DNA from: Ruminococcus sp.
GTDB lineage: Bacteria > Bacillota > Clostridia > Oscillospirales > Ruminococcaceae
Length of the DNA stretch: 63,359 nucleotides
Direction of reading: 5' to 3'
Assembly: GCA_029062165.1 (NCBI GenBank)
Contig: JAIDQQ010000034.1
Span: forward strand, 1 to 63,359
Shown: piece by piece, positions 43,904-52,752 of the stretch
Position numbering within the stretch: position 1 is the first letter of the stretch
Layout of the letters: every line of letters begins with the position of its first letter
Notes under the pieces: generated by a model
The model's input: the letters and a program-made list of their open reading frames with translations, nothing else
Told to the model about the DNA's origin: nothing
The model's database searches: none
Made by a program: the position numbers and the translations under genes

Positions 43904-45331
43904 TTATTTCCTGTAAAACGTTCTTTTTAATGACGGATTATCAAAATTTTTCTCACATTTTGCCCACCAGTTGCCGTCATACTGATAATCCACAATGATT
44001 GAATTATCAAGCCATGTTATACTATATGTGTCACCGCTGAAAACATTGTTTCCGGAGCTGTCTGAAGACCATTCGCCGTCTGCCTTAAACGGCATATTAT
44101 TACGACAGGTTGAAACTGAACTAAAACTTTTTAAATATCCGTCGGGTTGTTTAATATACATATAAATACGAGTTTCGTCTTCTTTGAAATTGTATTCACT
44201 ATTGAAATATAATTCCGTTTCACCGTCCGGCGATTTATACATAGCTGTATCATCCGGAGTGAATGTTAATACATTTTCACCGTCATATGAATACTGTATT
44301 TTATAATTACTGTCTCCACGCTTGTAATCTATTACGAAACCTTCATCAAGGAAAGATATGTTATAGTTTTCGCCGGAAAGTTCGCCGTTGTTTTCAAAAT
44401 CAAGGTCAAACATATCCGCAATGTAAGTGAAAGAGCCGTCCGGATTTTTGACGTAAACATCAGTAAAGTGATGATGCATACCATCGTTGGTTATTAAGAC
44501 TAATTCGTGATTGCCGTCGGTATACTGACAGCTGTCGGGCGTACCACCGAAGATGAAGTGGTCGAAATCTATATATAATATGTTATCTTCCGCACTGCTT
44601 TGTGATTTTGGTATGGTAATCTGTGCAAGCATTTTTGTGTTAGTAACCGGATAAAGTCCTTCATTTTCATTATAATTACCGTTTATAACGAAAAATATAC
44701 CTTTATTTATTTTTTCATCTTTAATTATCCTCGTAGTGAAACCAGCTTCCGTCAGAACTCCGTTACCACGTTCCTGAATGTAAGGCGTAAGAATAAGATT
44801 GTTTTCTTCAAAAAAAGTTTCGTCGTATTTGTCAAGATATTTCTGTAACTCGTCGTTATCGGTAATGAAAGTCTTCAGATATTCTGACATCTCGTCATAT
44901 TCCGTGATAATGTGATTGAAATTTCCGTCTTCCCATTTTGCTACTACTTCTTCATATGCAGGTATTTCAGCGTCTGTATTGAGAACATCAACCGCATATT
45001 TATGTACTTCTGCATTTTTCGGATTAAGTACAAGCTGTCTCATCTGTACGAGGTCAAAGGAATCAACATAGCCGTCAAAATTTACGTCAACGGTTTCTTT
45101 GTGAGCCGTATCGCTCTCATCGTCATATATACCCATAATCCATTTCTGCAACACTACTACATCTGATACAGATATTTTACCGTCGGCGTTTACGTCGCCA
45201 CGGATAGATGTATATTCCCAGTGGTCTTCACCGGATTCAATAAAAATCGGGTCAGCTTTTGCACCTGCTCCAATCGGGACAGCTCCGGCAATAACTGAAA
45301 TACTTAACAGTGTACTTAATAATTTTTTCAT
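43904..45331 (-). CDS. Secreted protein with N-terminal dockerin-type repeats, unknown function
   Basis: 475 aa. A signal peptide (1 to about 24, ending AGAKA) is followed directly by two dockerin-like calcium repeats (RGDVNADGKISVSDVVVLQK and VDVNFDGYVDSFDLVQMRQ, about 44-105). The remaining roughly 370 residues contain no recognised catalytic domain. They include a conserved block shared with the neighbouring gene (YLDKY...FFEENNLILTP) and two similar beta-rich units near the C-terminus (around 320-370 and 415-470). N-terminal dockerins are rarer than C-terminal ones. It has its own promoter and terminator. Confidence 0.82.
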   Translation of the reverse strand: MKKLLSTLLSISVIAGAVPIGAGAKADPIFIESGEDHWEYTSIRGDVNADGKISVSDVVVLQKWIMGIYDDESDTAHKETVDVNFDGYVDSFDLVQMRQLVLNPKNAEVHKYAVDVLNTDAEIPAYEEVVAKWEDGNFNHIITEYDEMSEYLKTFITDNDELQKYLDKYDETFFEENNLILTPYIQERGNGVLTEAGFTTRIIKDEKINKGIFFVINGNYNENEGLYPVTNTKMLAQITIPKSQSSAEDNILYIDFDHFIFGGTPDSCQYTDGNHELVLITNDGMHHHFTDVYVKNPDGSFTYIADMFDLDFENNGELSGENYNISFLDEGFVIDYKRGDSNYKIQYSYDGENVLTFTPDDTAMYKSPDGETELYFNSEYNFKEDETRIYMYIKQPDGYLKSFSSVSTCRNNMPFKADGEWSSDSSGNNVFSGDTYSITWLDNSIIVDYQYDGNWWAKCEKNFDNPSLKRTFYRK

Positions 45332-45361
45332 GATTACCTCCGTATATTAATACTTTCCATT

Positions 45362-45390
45362 ATTATACAGTATATTTCAGAAAAAGTCAA
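45362..45390 (-). promoter_or_regulatory. SigA promoter of the dockerin gene at 43904
   Basis: On the minus strand TTGACT (45390-45385), a 17-bp spacer and TATAAT (45367-45362). A 21-base T tract lies about 25 bp upstream of the -35. Confidence 0.8.
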
Positions 45391-45415
45391 TAGGCATATT
45401 GACGGTAATCAAGGC

Positions 45416-45436
45416 AAAAAAAAAAAAAAAAAAAAG
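45416..45436. repeat. Homopolymer run of 21 A (T21 on the minus strand)
   Basis: Unbroken 21-base run between the two paralogous dockerin genes. It is in the position of an UP element for the minus-strand promoter at 45362-45390, and its length makes slippage likely. Confidence 0.9.
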
Positions 45437-45509
45437 GAATTTTGCACAAAAAAACAGTTATACCCGAAATTATACGGGATGAAAATTATAATGATTTTAT
45501 ATATGATTT

Positions 45510-46571
45510 TTATACAACTACATCGCTGTCAAATGTGACGGAAACATATTCCCACCGTTCGTTTTCTACCTGATGATTAATAATAACATGGTCATCATAC
45601 CATATCAGGCTATATGTTGTACCATTACTGAATACATTATTGCCGTTCTCGTCAACAGACCATTCACCATCCGCAGTGAAAGGTTTATCGCCGTATGACG
45701 TAAGGAACGTAAGGGCTTTATATGAAATCTTATTATTTTTAAGGAAAACTCTTATATCGCTTAAATCGCCGATTGTTTCCTGTGTGATACAGATTTCCTG
45801 TTTGTTATCCGGCGATGTATAGGAAACAGCTTCCATATCTGTCTTCACTTCATAGGAATCATAAACTGAAACATTATCACCGCTGTTTACCTCGTTTTTC
45901 GGAACGCCTGCCTGTATAAGAAGTTTAGTATCAGTTATCGGGTACAGTACACGATAAGCACCGTATTCAGCTTCAAGAGCAATGAAAATATCGTCATTTA
46001 AACCTCGTGACCTTTTCGGGCGTATCTTGCCTACACTGGAGACGTTATAAAAAACTCCCCTGCCGTACTTCTGATTGAACGGCATTAAAATAAGGTTATT
46101 GTTTTCAAAGAAATCGTCGTTGTATTTGTCAAGATATGTCTGTATTTCAGCAGTATCGGGAATAAATTCCGACAGATATGCTGAAACTTCTGGTACATTC
46201 GTTAAAACTCTTCCGCTTTCCGGAATGCTTTCGGCTGAATTAAGCATATCAACAGCATATATGTGTTCAACAGGTTCTTTCTGATTGATAACAGCCTGTC
46301 TCATAAGAATCATATCGAAAGAATCAATAATTCCGTCGGAATTTATATCAAAGCACGAAACATTACCGTCAAATTCTCCTGACGACATATACTTCTGTAA
46401 AAGAACAGCGTCGGCTATATTGACTGTATTATCATAGTTGGCATCTCCGGAAATAACTGTTTTTGACCAGCTTCTTGAACTGTTGGGAACGTATACAATA
46501 TTAGGTGTTGGTGCTGTGGTAGCCTCTGTCATTACAACTGAAAGTAAGACAGAAAGAATCATATTTTTCAT
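45510..46571 (-). CDS. Secreted protein with N-terminal dockerin-type repeats, paralogue
   Basis: 353 aa with a short signal peptide (1 to about 20) and dockerin-like repeats (SGDANYDNTVNIADAVLLQK and FDINSDGIIDSFDMILMRQ, about 41-100). The body matches the 43904 gene over YLDKYNDDFFENNNLILMP, YPITDTKLLIQAGVPK and FTADGEWSVDENGNNVFS, but lacks one beta-rich unit. The two are tandem duplicates. SD GGGAGGG, with a TATAAT at 46625-46620 but no clear -35. No enzymatic motif recognised. Confidence 0.8.
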   Translation of the reverse strand: MKNMILSVLLSVVMTEATTAPTPNIVYVPNSSRSWSKTVISGDANYDNTVNIADAVLLQKYMSSGEFDGNVSCFDINSDGIIDSFDMILMRQAVINQKEPVEHIYAVDMLNSAESIPESGRVLTNVPEVSAYLSEFIPDTAEIQTYLDKYNDDFFENNNLILMPFNQKYGRGVFYNVSSVGKIRPKRSRGLNDDIFIALEAEYGAYRVLYPITDTKLLIQAGVPKNEVNSGDNVSVYDSYEVKTDMEAVSYTSPDNKQEICITQETIGDLSDIRVFLKNNKISYKALTFLTSYGDKPFTADGEWSVDENGNNVFSNGTTYSLIWYDDHVIINHQVENERWEYVSVTFDSDVVV

Positions 46572-46751
46572 GCTATCCCTCCCTGATATCTGGATTTAAG
46601 TATTTTTACTTCATTCTATATTATAACAGAAACTTACAGATATTTCTATTGACAGAATAAACGAATTTTTATATTTTTTTTGTGGGATTTATATAATAAC
46701 TGACTTTTTTTTCAGTCTTCCGTTACTGATATGAATTGTAAACTGAAACTG

Positions 46752-46780
46752 TTGATTTTTCTGAAAAAATATATTATAAT
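46752..46780 (+). promoter_or_regulatory. Promoter of the ABC importer-GH105 operon
   Basis: TTGATT (46752-46757), a 17-bp spacer and TATAAT (46775-46780), 33 bp upstream of the substrate-binding protein gene. Confidence 0.7.
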
Positions 46781-46813
46781 ATTATCGTATCATTAATTTC
46801 AGGGAGGACAAGC

Positions 46814-48106
46814 ATGAAAAAATTTTTAGTGCCTATTGTCTGTACTCTGACGCTTTTTTCCTGTAGCAGTGAAACAGTAAAAAAAACTCCGCCGGATAAC
46901 AGACTTGATAAATGTACATTACGCTTTTCGTGGTGGGGTGGTGATGACCGTCACGACGCTACCATGAAAGCTATTACCCTTTGGAACGCAAGACATCCGA
47001 GTATCGAAATAAAAGCTGAATACGGTGGTTGGGACGGCTGGACGGAAAAAATCAATACTCAAATTAGCGGTGGCTCTCAACCTGATGTCATGCAGATTAA
47101 TTATGACTGGCTTGTTACTCTTTCCAGTGACGGCGAAGGTTTTTATAATCTGAACGAACTTGAACATTTTCTTGATTTATCCGGCTTCAGTGACGATATA
47201 CTTTCTTTCGGTATGGTGAATAATCATCTGAATGCTGTTCCGGTATCGCTTACCGGACGTGGTTTTTTCTATAATTCGGCAGTATTTGAAAGACTGGACG
47301 TTTCATTTCCGGAAACATGGGACGAACTTCTTGAAACAGGTAACATTTTCTATCAGAACGGTTGCTATCCGCTTGATTTGGACGTACAGTCAGGCGGTAC
47401 AGCGTGGTATCTTTCTGTAGTATACGTACAGCAGAAAACCGGCAGAAACTTCATTAATATGGACGGTTCTTTAGGTTTTTCCATAGAGGATATAGAGGAA
47501 GCTATGGAATTTTATAAACTTATGGAAGACAACCACGTTACACGGAATGTCCGTACACGTATCGACGAGGACGGCAACGGAGCTTTATATCAGTCGCCGT
47601 CGTTCATAGATGGCAATGTTGCCGGAGTTCTCGAATGGAACAGTGCAGTAGGTAAATATGAATCTGTTCTCGATAAGGGCGTACTTAAAGCCGGTGGGTA
47701 TCTCGGTGACGGTAACGGTAATAACTCCGGTTGGTTCGTGAAACCGTCTCTTATGTACGCTATATCGGCAGAAACAAAATATCCCGACGAATCCGCTGAA
47801 TTTATCAATTTCCTGCTCAACGATAAAGATTGTGCGGAAATTTTAGGTACTTCAAGAGGTATTCCGGCTTCTCGCTATGCTTTCGAGGAACTCGAAAAAA
47901 ACGGTAAACTTAAAGGTCTGACTAAAGAAAATTCCGATATGTTAAGTGAAATTGATACCGTGACGATAAGTCCGTACATGGAAACCACCCGAATGAAAGA
48001 ACTTTGTAATTCCGCTATAGAAAGAATATCATACGGCGAGGATATCAGCATTACTGCACAGGAACTTTATAATGATATAATTGAATATCTGGAGAGTGTT
48101 GAATGA
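46814..48106 (+). CDS. ABC transporter sugar-binding lipoprotein
   Basis: Extracellular solute-binding protein family 1 (430 aa). The signal peptide ends in a lipobox (TLFSC), so Cys17 is lipid-anchored. The mature part shows LRFSWWGGDDRH, FTM-type hinge blocks such as GGSQPDVMQINYDWL, and AVPVSLTGRGFFYN. It feeds the two permeases encoded downstream; it overlaps the first by 4 bp. The GH105 gene in the operon suggests that unsaturated rhamnogalacturonan oligosaccharides are the cargo. Confidence 0.92.
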   Translation: MKKFLVPIVCTLTLFSCSSETVKKTPPDNRLDKCTLRFSWWGGDDRHDATMKAITLWNARHPSIEIKAEYGGWDGWTEKINTQISGGSQPDVMQINYDWLVTLSSDGEGFYNLNELEHFLDLSGFSDDILSFGMVNNHLNAVPVSLTGRGFFYNSAVFERLDVSFPETWDELLETGNIFYQNGCYPLDLDVQSGGTAWYLSVVYVQQKTGRNFINMDGSLGFSIEDIEEAMEFYKLMEDNHVTRNVRTRIDEDGNGALYQSPSFIDGNVAGVLEWNSAVGKYESVLDKGVLKAGGYLGDGNGNNSGWFVKPSLMYAISAETKYPDESAEFINFLLNDKDCAEILGTSRGIPASRYAFEELEKNGKLKGLTKENSDMLSEIDTVTISPYMETTRMKELCNSAIERISYGEDISITAQELYNDIIEYLESVE

Positions 48107-48990
48107 AAAAATATAAAAATCCTGTCGGTGTGAGCAGGTTTACCGGACTTATTTTAATAAGTCCGTTCATAATAGGTAGCGTATTATTTATTATATATCC
48201 GTTTATCTGTTCGTTCATTACCGGTATGACCAAATACGACGGCATACATCCGCCGGAATTTATCGGACTTACCAATTATAAGAATATGCTTCAGGACAAA
48301 CATTTCCTTAAGGCTTTAGGAGTTACGTTTAAATATACGGTTATATTCGTACCGCTGAAACTTATCGTATCACTTCTTATAGCCGTTCTTCTAAGTGCCA
48401 ATATTAAAGGTATGGGATTTTTCCGGACTGCTTTTTATGTACCGTCAATATTAGGGTCTAATCTTGCGGTGGCTATCATGTGGCAGTATCTCTTTACACG
48501 AGGCGGATTAGTAAATCAGTTTCTTGAAATATTCGGTATTTCCGGTATAAGCTGGTATGGTGACCAGAAATTATCATTGTTTATAATAATACTCCTAAGG
48601 TTATGGGAGTTCGGTTCTACTATGATAATTTTTCTTACATCTCTTAAAGAAATCCCACGAGAATACTATGAGGCTTCAAAAGTAGACGGCTGTAGTTCAT
48701 TCAGGGCATTTTTCAGTATAACACTTCCGTTACTGAAAAATACTCTCTTTGTAAATGCCGTACTACAGACTATCTCGGCATTACAGGAGTTCTCCGCACC
48801 GTACATGATTACCGGCGGAAATCCTATGAAAAGTACGTATACAGTAGGTATGCTTATTTATGACGAGATGTTCAGTTATCATAATGCCGGTTATGCCAAT
48901 GCTGTTTCCTGGGTGCTTTTCGTATTGACTTCCGTGGTAGTCTGTATTATGTTCAGGATTACCGGACGCATAAGAAAGGAACTTCCGTGA
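48103..48990 (+). CDS. ABC sugar transporter permease 1 (UgpA/MsmF type)
   Basis: Inner-membrane permease of 295 aa with six predicted helices. The binding-protein-dependent EAA loop appears as EYYEASKVDGCSSFRAFFSITLPLL. An N-terminal hydrophobic segment (GLILISPFIIGSVLFIIYPF) is typical of the MalF-like subunit. It overlaps both neighbours by 4 bp. Confidence 0.94.
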   Translation: MKKYKNPVGVSRFTGLILISPFIIGSVLFIIYPFICSFITGMTKYDGIHPPEFIGLTNYKNMLQDKHFLKALGVTFKYTVIFVPLKLIVSLLIAVLLSANIKGMGFFRTAFYVPSILGSNLAVAIMWQYLFTRGGLVNQFLEIFGISGISWYGDQKLSLFIIILLRLWEFGSTMIIFLTSLKEIPREYYEASKVDGCSSFRAFFSITLPLLKNTLFVNAVLQTISALQEFSAPYMITGGNPMKSTYTVGMLIYDEMFSYHNAGYANAVSWVLFVLTSVVVCIMFRITGRIRKELP

Positions 48991-49808
48991 AAAAATTAAT
49001 TACATATTTTATACTTATTCTTACAGCGATATTAATGCTTTATCCGCTGTTATGGCTTTTAGGAGCGTCTTTCAAGTCTAATCAGGAAATATACAGTTCA
49101 ATATGGTTTCTGCCGGAAGATTTTGATTTCAGTGTATACTTCAATGCATGGAAAACAAATACCGGTTATACAATGGGACATTATTTTATAAATACGTTCA
49201 CCGTAATAATACCTAAGACTGTATTTTCCGTTGTATCGTCGGTATTGACCGCCTACGGATTCGCACGGTTTGACTTTCCGCTGAAAAAATTCTTTTTTAC
49301 GCTTCTTATGGTGGGAATGTTCATGCCTGCGATAGTCACTATAATGCCTATGTATATGTTCTGGAATAAACTCGATTTACTCGACAGTTATGCACCTCTT
49401 ACATTGCCGTCGCTTTTTGCGTGTGAGGGAATGTTTGTATTCATACTGATACAGTTTTTCAGAGGTCTGCCGAAAGAACTCGACGAGGCTTCACGCCTTG
49501 ACGGTTGCGGAACTATACGAACCCTTATATATGTTCTCTTACCGTGCATGAAACCGGCTGTCATATCGATAGCGGTATTCAATTTCCTGTGGACTATGAA
49601 CGATTTTATCAATCCGCTTATATTCATAAACTCGACTGAAAAATATACACTTTCGCTTGCCCTGCGTACTTCCGTAGACAGTACCGGTCAGGGTTATGAG
49701 GAGTGTAAAATAATAGCTATGTCGGTAATCGGTCTGATACCGTCAGTAACCGTTTTCGCACTGGCTCAAAAAAAATTTATTGGCATAACCGCCGGAGGTC
49801 TTTCCTGA
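48987..49808 (+). CDS. ABC sugar transporter permease 2 (UgpE/MsmG type)
   Basis: Second permease (273 aa), MalG-like, with the EAA loop ELDEASRLDGCGTIRTLIYVLLP. The start is GTG with SD AAAGGA, overlapping the first permease. No ATPase is encoded nearby, so a shared MsmK-type ATPase elsewhere is expected. It overlaps the GH105 start by one base. Confidence 0.94.
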   Translation: MKKLITYFILILTAILMLYPLLWLLGASFKSNQEIYSSIWFLPEDFDFSVYFNAWKTNTGYTMGHYFINTFTVIIPKTVFSVVSSVLTAYGFARFDFPLKKFFFTLLMVGMFMPAIVTIMPMYMFWNKLDLLDSYAPLTLPSLFACEGMFVFILIQFFRGLPKELDEASRLDGCGTIRTLIYVLLPCMKPAVISIAVFNFLWTMNDFINPLIFINSTEKYTLSLALRTSVDSTGQGYEECKIIAMSVIGLIPSVTVFALAQKKFIGITAGGLS

Positions 49809-50953
49809 TGAACACACTCGCTGACAGAATCGCAAGGGACTATATCGAAAAAATTATACTTCCGTCCGAACCACTCGCTCCTATATGGAATCGTGAAAAT
49901 TTTGTCTTTAAAAAAATTTCGAAATGGAACTACATTGACAACTGTATGATGAGAGCTGTCATAATGCTTTACGAACTCACCGGAAATACTGATTTCTATG
50001 ATTACGCTGTACGTTTCACAGATACCTATATAGGCGAAAACGGTGATATTCCGACTATGAATATTTCCGACTTCAATCTTGATAACATCTGTGGCGGACG
50101 CAATCTTATATGGCTTTTCCGGAAAACTCATGACAAGAAATATCTTAATGCTTCGGAAAAATTATTCAGTCAGATTGAAAATCAGCCACGACTTTCTACC
50201 GGTAACTTCTGGCATAAAGCGATATATCCCTATCAGATATGGCTTGACGGTATCTACATGGCTATGCCGTTCATGGCGGTATATGCTGAATTTTCCAGAA
50301 AATACAGTCTATGGGACGATATATACAATCAGCTTGAAAATATCCATCGTCTTATGCGTGACGATATGACTGGTCTTTACTTCCACGGTTACGACGAAAA
50401 GCGTATACAATGCTGGGCGGATAAAATAACCGGTTTGTCGTCTGAATTTTGGTTAAGGTCAATAGGGTGGTTCTGTGCAGGTCTCGCCGATTTATGCGGA
50501 GATGTTCCGGAAAATAACCGTCTGTATGAACTTTCGGCGGAAATGCTCTCCGGATTACTGAAAAGTCTTTCAGAATATGCGGTTTCCGACGGAATGTTAT
50601 ATCAGTTACCGGTTAAACCTGACGTTACCGGAAATTATCCCGAAACAAGCGGTACTCTTTTATTTGCGTATTCCGCTGTGAAATCCGCCGGTATGGGAAT
50701 TTCCGATAAAACCATAGCCGGAGCAGGTTTTAAGGCTTTCGATACCGTGACGGAAAAATACATTGAATATCAGGATATTCCGGTACTGAATAATATATGT
50801 CTTATGGCAGGGTTAGGAGGTTCGGAACACAGGGACGGTACGGAAAAATATTATCTAAGTGAAAAAATAGTCTCCAATGATGCAAAAGGCATAGCACCGT
50901 ATCTCATGGCATACGCTGAAATCAAAAAATCCGAAAAAAACAGGCAGTCTTAA
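49808..50953 (+). CDS. GH105 unsaturated rhamnogalacturonyl hydrolase
   Basis: Cytoplasmic glycoside hydrolase of 381 aa with the GH105 (YteR/RhiN) pattern. NFWHKAIYPYQIWLDGIYMAMPF contains the catalytic-type Asp, and GLYFHGYDEKRIQCWAD and GLSSEFWLRSIGWF follow. These enzymes remove the unsaturated galacturonyl end left by pectate or rhamnogalacturonan lyases. There is no signal peptide, so it acts on imported oligosaccharides, matching the ABC importer. Its stop overlaps the stop of the convergent tcdA by 3 bp. Confidence 0.92.
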   Translation: MNTLADRIARDYIEKIILPSEPLAPIWNRENFVFKKISKWNYIDNCMMRAVIMLYELTGNTDFYDYAVRFTDTYIGENGDIPTMNISDFNLDNICGGRNLIWLFRKTHDKKYLNASEKLFSQIENQPRLSTGNFWHKAIYPYQIWLDGIYMAMPFMAVYAEFSRKYSLWDDIYNQLENIHRLMRDDMTGLYFHGYDEKRIQCWADKITGLSSEFWLRSIGWFCAGLADLCGDVPENNRLYELSAEMLSGLLKSLSEYAVSDGMLYQLPVKPDVTGNYPETSGTLLFAYSAVKSAGMGISDKTIAGAGFKAFDTVTEKYIEYQDIPVLNNICLMAGLGGSEHRDGTEKYYLSEKIVSNDAKGIAPYLMAYAEIKKSEKNRQS

Positions 50954-50968
50954 TGACTGCCTTTTATT
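50942..50968. terminator. Bidirectional terminator at overlapping stops
   Basis: An 8-bp stem (AGGCAGTC 50942-50949 with GACTGCCT 50955-50962) whose loop contains the stop codons of both the GH105 gene and tcdA. A T-rich flank follows on the plus side. Confidence 0.8.
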
Positions 50969-51639
50969 AAATCTTTTATTACCTCTCCGGCTATAATAAG
51001 TCCGGCGACTGATGGTACAAATGCACATGATGCCGGAAAATCTGTCCTTGTCGTGACAGGCTGTTCCTTGGAATATACTACTTTAAGTTTCCGGATGTTA
51101 CGTTTTTTCAGTTCCCGACGCATTACACGTGCCAACGGACACACTGAAGTCTTATATATATCGGCGACTTCAAAAGCCGTCGGGTCAAGTTTGTTACCTG
51201 CTCCCATAGAACTTATTACAGGCACTCCGGCTTTCTGCGACTGTACGATAATTTCAATTTTTCCGGTTACGGTGTCTATGGCGTCGACGACGTAATCAAA
51301 TTCCGAAAAGTCAATCAGACCGGAAGTATCAGGCATGAAAAATATATCGTGTCTGTTTACTATGCAAGCTGAATTTATTTCCTTTAACCGCTGTAAAGCC
51401 GATTCGGTCTTCTGCATACCGACTGTTTTTTCCGTGGCGAAAATCTGACGGTTTATATTACTTTCACAGACTATATCGTTGTCGATAATATCAAGCTGTC
51501 CGATACCTGAACGCACAAGAGCCTCCGCAACGTGTCCGCCTACTCCGCCTATACCGAAAACTGCTACTCTCGATTTTGCAAGTATTTCCATTCCGGAAGT
51601 ACCTATTAATTTTTCGGTACGTATAAATTTGTCACTCAT
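50950..51639 (-). CDS. tcdA: tRNA threonylcarbamoyladenosine dehydratase
   Basis: ThiF/E1-like ATP-dependent enzyme (229 aa) that cyclises t6A at position 37 of tRNAs. FGIGGVGGHVAEALVRSG is the nucleotide site, DNDIVCESNINRQIFA the adenylation block and DAIDTVTGKI the family signature. It overlaps ychF by 4 bp, so the two are co-translated. Confidence 0.93.
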   Translation of the reverse strand: MSDKFIRTEKLIGTSGMEILAKSRVAVFGIGGVGGHVAEALVRSGIGQLDIIDNDIVCESNINRQIFATEKTVGMQKTESALQRLKEINSACIVNRHDIFFMPDTSGLIDFSEFDYVVDAIDTVTGKIEIIVQSQKAGVPVISSMGAGNKLDPTAFEVADIYKTSVCPLARVMRRELKKRNIRKLKVVYSKEQPVTTRTDFPASCAFVPSVAGLIIAGEVIKDLIKGSH

Positions 51640-52730
51640 ACGTTAAACCTGAAAAGTACTATATCGCCGTCCTGCATTACGTACTCTTTACCCTCAAGGC
51701 GTACAAGTCCTTTTTCCTTAGCAATCGCCATAGTACCGCATGACATAAGGTCATCAAATGATACTACTTCCGCACGGATAAAGCCCTTTTCAAAGTCTGT
51801 ATGTATTTTTCCGGCTGCCTGTGGTGCTTTCGTACCTTTCGTGATAGTCCACGCTCTTACTTCCTGTTTACCGGCGGTCAGATACGAAATAAGTCCTAAC
51901 AGTGAATATCCCTCTTTTATGATTCTGTTCAATCCCGATACTTCAAGACCTAATTCAGCTAAAAATTCTTTCTTTTCGTCGTCGGTCATATCGGATATTT
52001 CTGCTTCTGTTTCGGCACATATAGGCAGTACCGCTGAATTTTCCGATTCTGCAAGGGTACATACGTTTTTGTAGTTTTCGTTGGTCTCTATGTTGTTCAT
52101 GAAATCGTCTTCACTAAGATTTGCAGCATAGATTACAGGCTTTGCAGACAGTAACGGTGTGGATTTTATTATTTCCCTTTCGTCGTCAGTAAAGTCAAAT
52201 GCTCTTGCCGATTTGCCGTTTTCGAGATGTTCTTTAAGTCTTTCGAGGAAATCTATTTCCGCAAGATACTTTTTATCGCCCTTGACAGCTTTTTTTGCCC
52301 TGTCTATACGTCTTTCGACAAGTTCTATATCAGAGAATATCAGTTCAAGATTGATTGTCTCAATATCACGGAGAGGGTTTATATTGCCGTCGACGTGTAT
52401 TATATTATCGTCCTCGAAACAACGCACAACGTGTACAATGGCATCTACTTCACGGATATCCGCAAGAAATTTGTTTCCTAATCCCTCGCCTTTCGACGCA
52501 CCTTTTACAAGTCCGGCTATATCGACAAATTCAAGCGTTGCCGGTGTAAACTTATCCGGCTCGTACATCTCTGCGAGTTTGTCAAGACGTTCGTCGGGTA
52601 CAGAAACTATTCCTATATTCTTGTCAATCGTGCAGAACGGATAGTTAGCAGATTCCGCACCCGCATTTGTAAGAGCGTTGAAAAGCGTACTCTTTCCGAC
52701 GTTAGGTAATCCAACCATACCAAGTTTCAT
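51636..52730 (-). CDS. ychF: YchF (OLA1) redox-regulated ATPase
   Basis: Obg-related ATPase of 364 aa. The N-terminal G1 motif is GLPNVGKSTLFNALT; the G4 motif differs from GTPases, which explains ATP preference (known for the family). A coiled coil lies around 125-215 and the TGS domain is C-terminal, ending EYVMQDGDIVLFRF. It binds ribosomes and negatively controls stress responses. The SD AAAGGA is about 13 bp from the ATG. Confidence 0.95.
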   Translation of the reverse strand: MKLGMVGLPNVGKSTLFNALTNAGAESANYPFCTIDKNIGIVSVPDERLDKLAEMYEPDKFTPATLEFVDIAGLVKGASKGEGLGNKFLADIREVDAIVHVVRCFEDDNIIHVDGNINPLRDIETINLELIFSDIELVERRIDRAKKAVKGDKKYLAEIDFLERLKEHLENGKSARAFDFTDDEREIIKSTPLLSAKPVIYAANLSEDDFMNNIETNENYKNVCTLAESENSAVLPICAETEAEISDMTDDEKKEFLAELGLEVSGLNRIIKEGYSLLGLISYLTAGKQEVRAWTITKGTKAPQAAGKIHTDFEKGFIRAEVVSFDDLMSCGTMAIAKEKGLVRLEGKEYVMQDGDIVLFRFNV

Positions 52731-52752
52731 ATTTTTATCAAAATCCTTTCAA

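Noticed and set aside
45470..45500. CCCG/CGGG hairpin as a terminator of the 353-aa dockerin gene
   Set aside because: The stem is only 4 bp; the following T run is suggestive but the structure is not convincing.
46699..46716. ACTGA/TCAGT inverted repeat upstream of the ABC operon as an operator
   Set aside because: The arms are only 5 bp around a T tract; too weak to call without comparison to other genomes.
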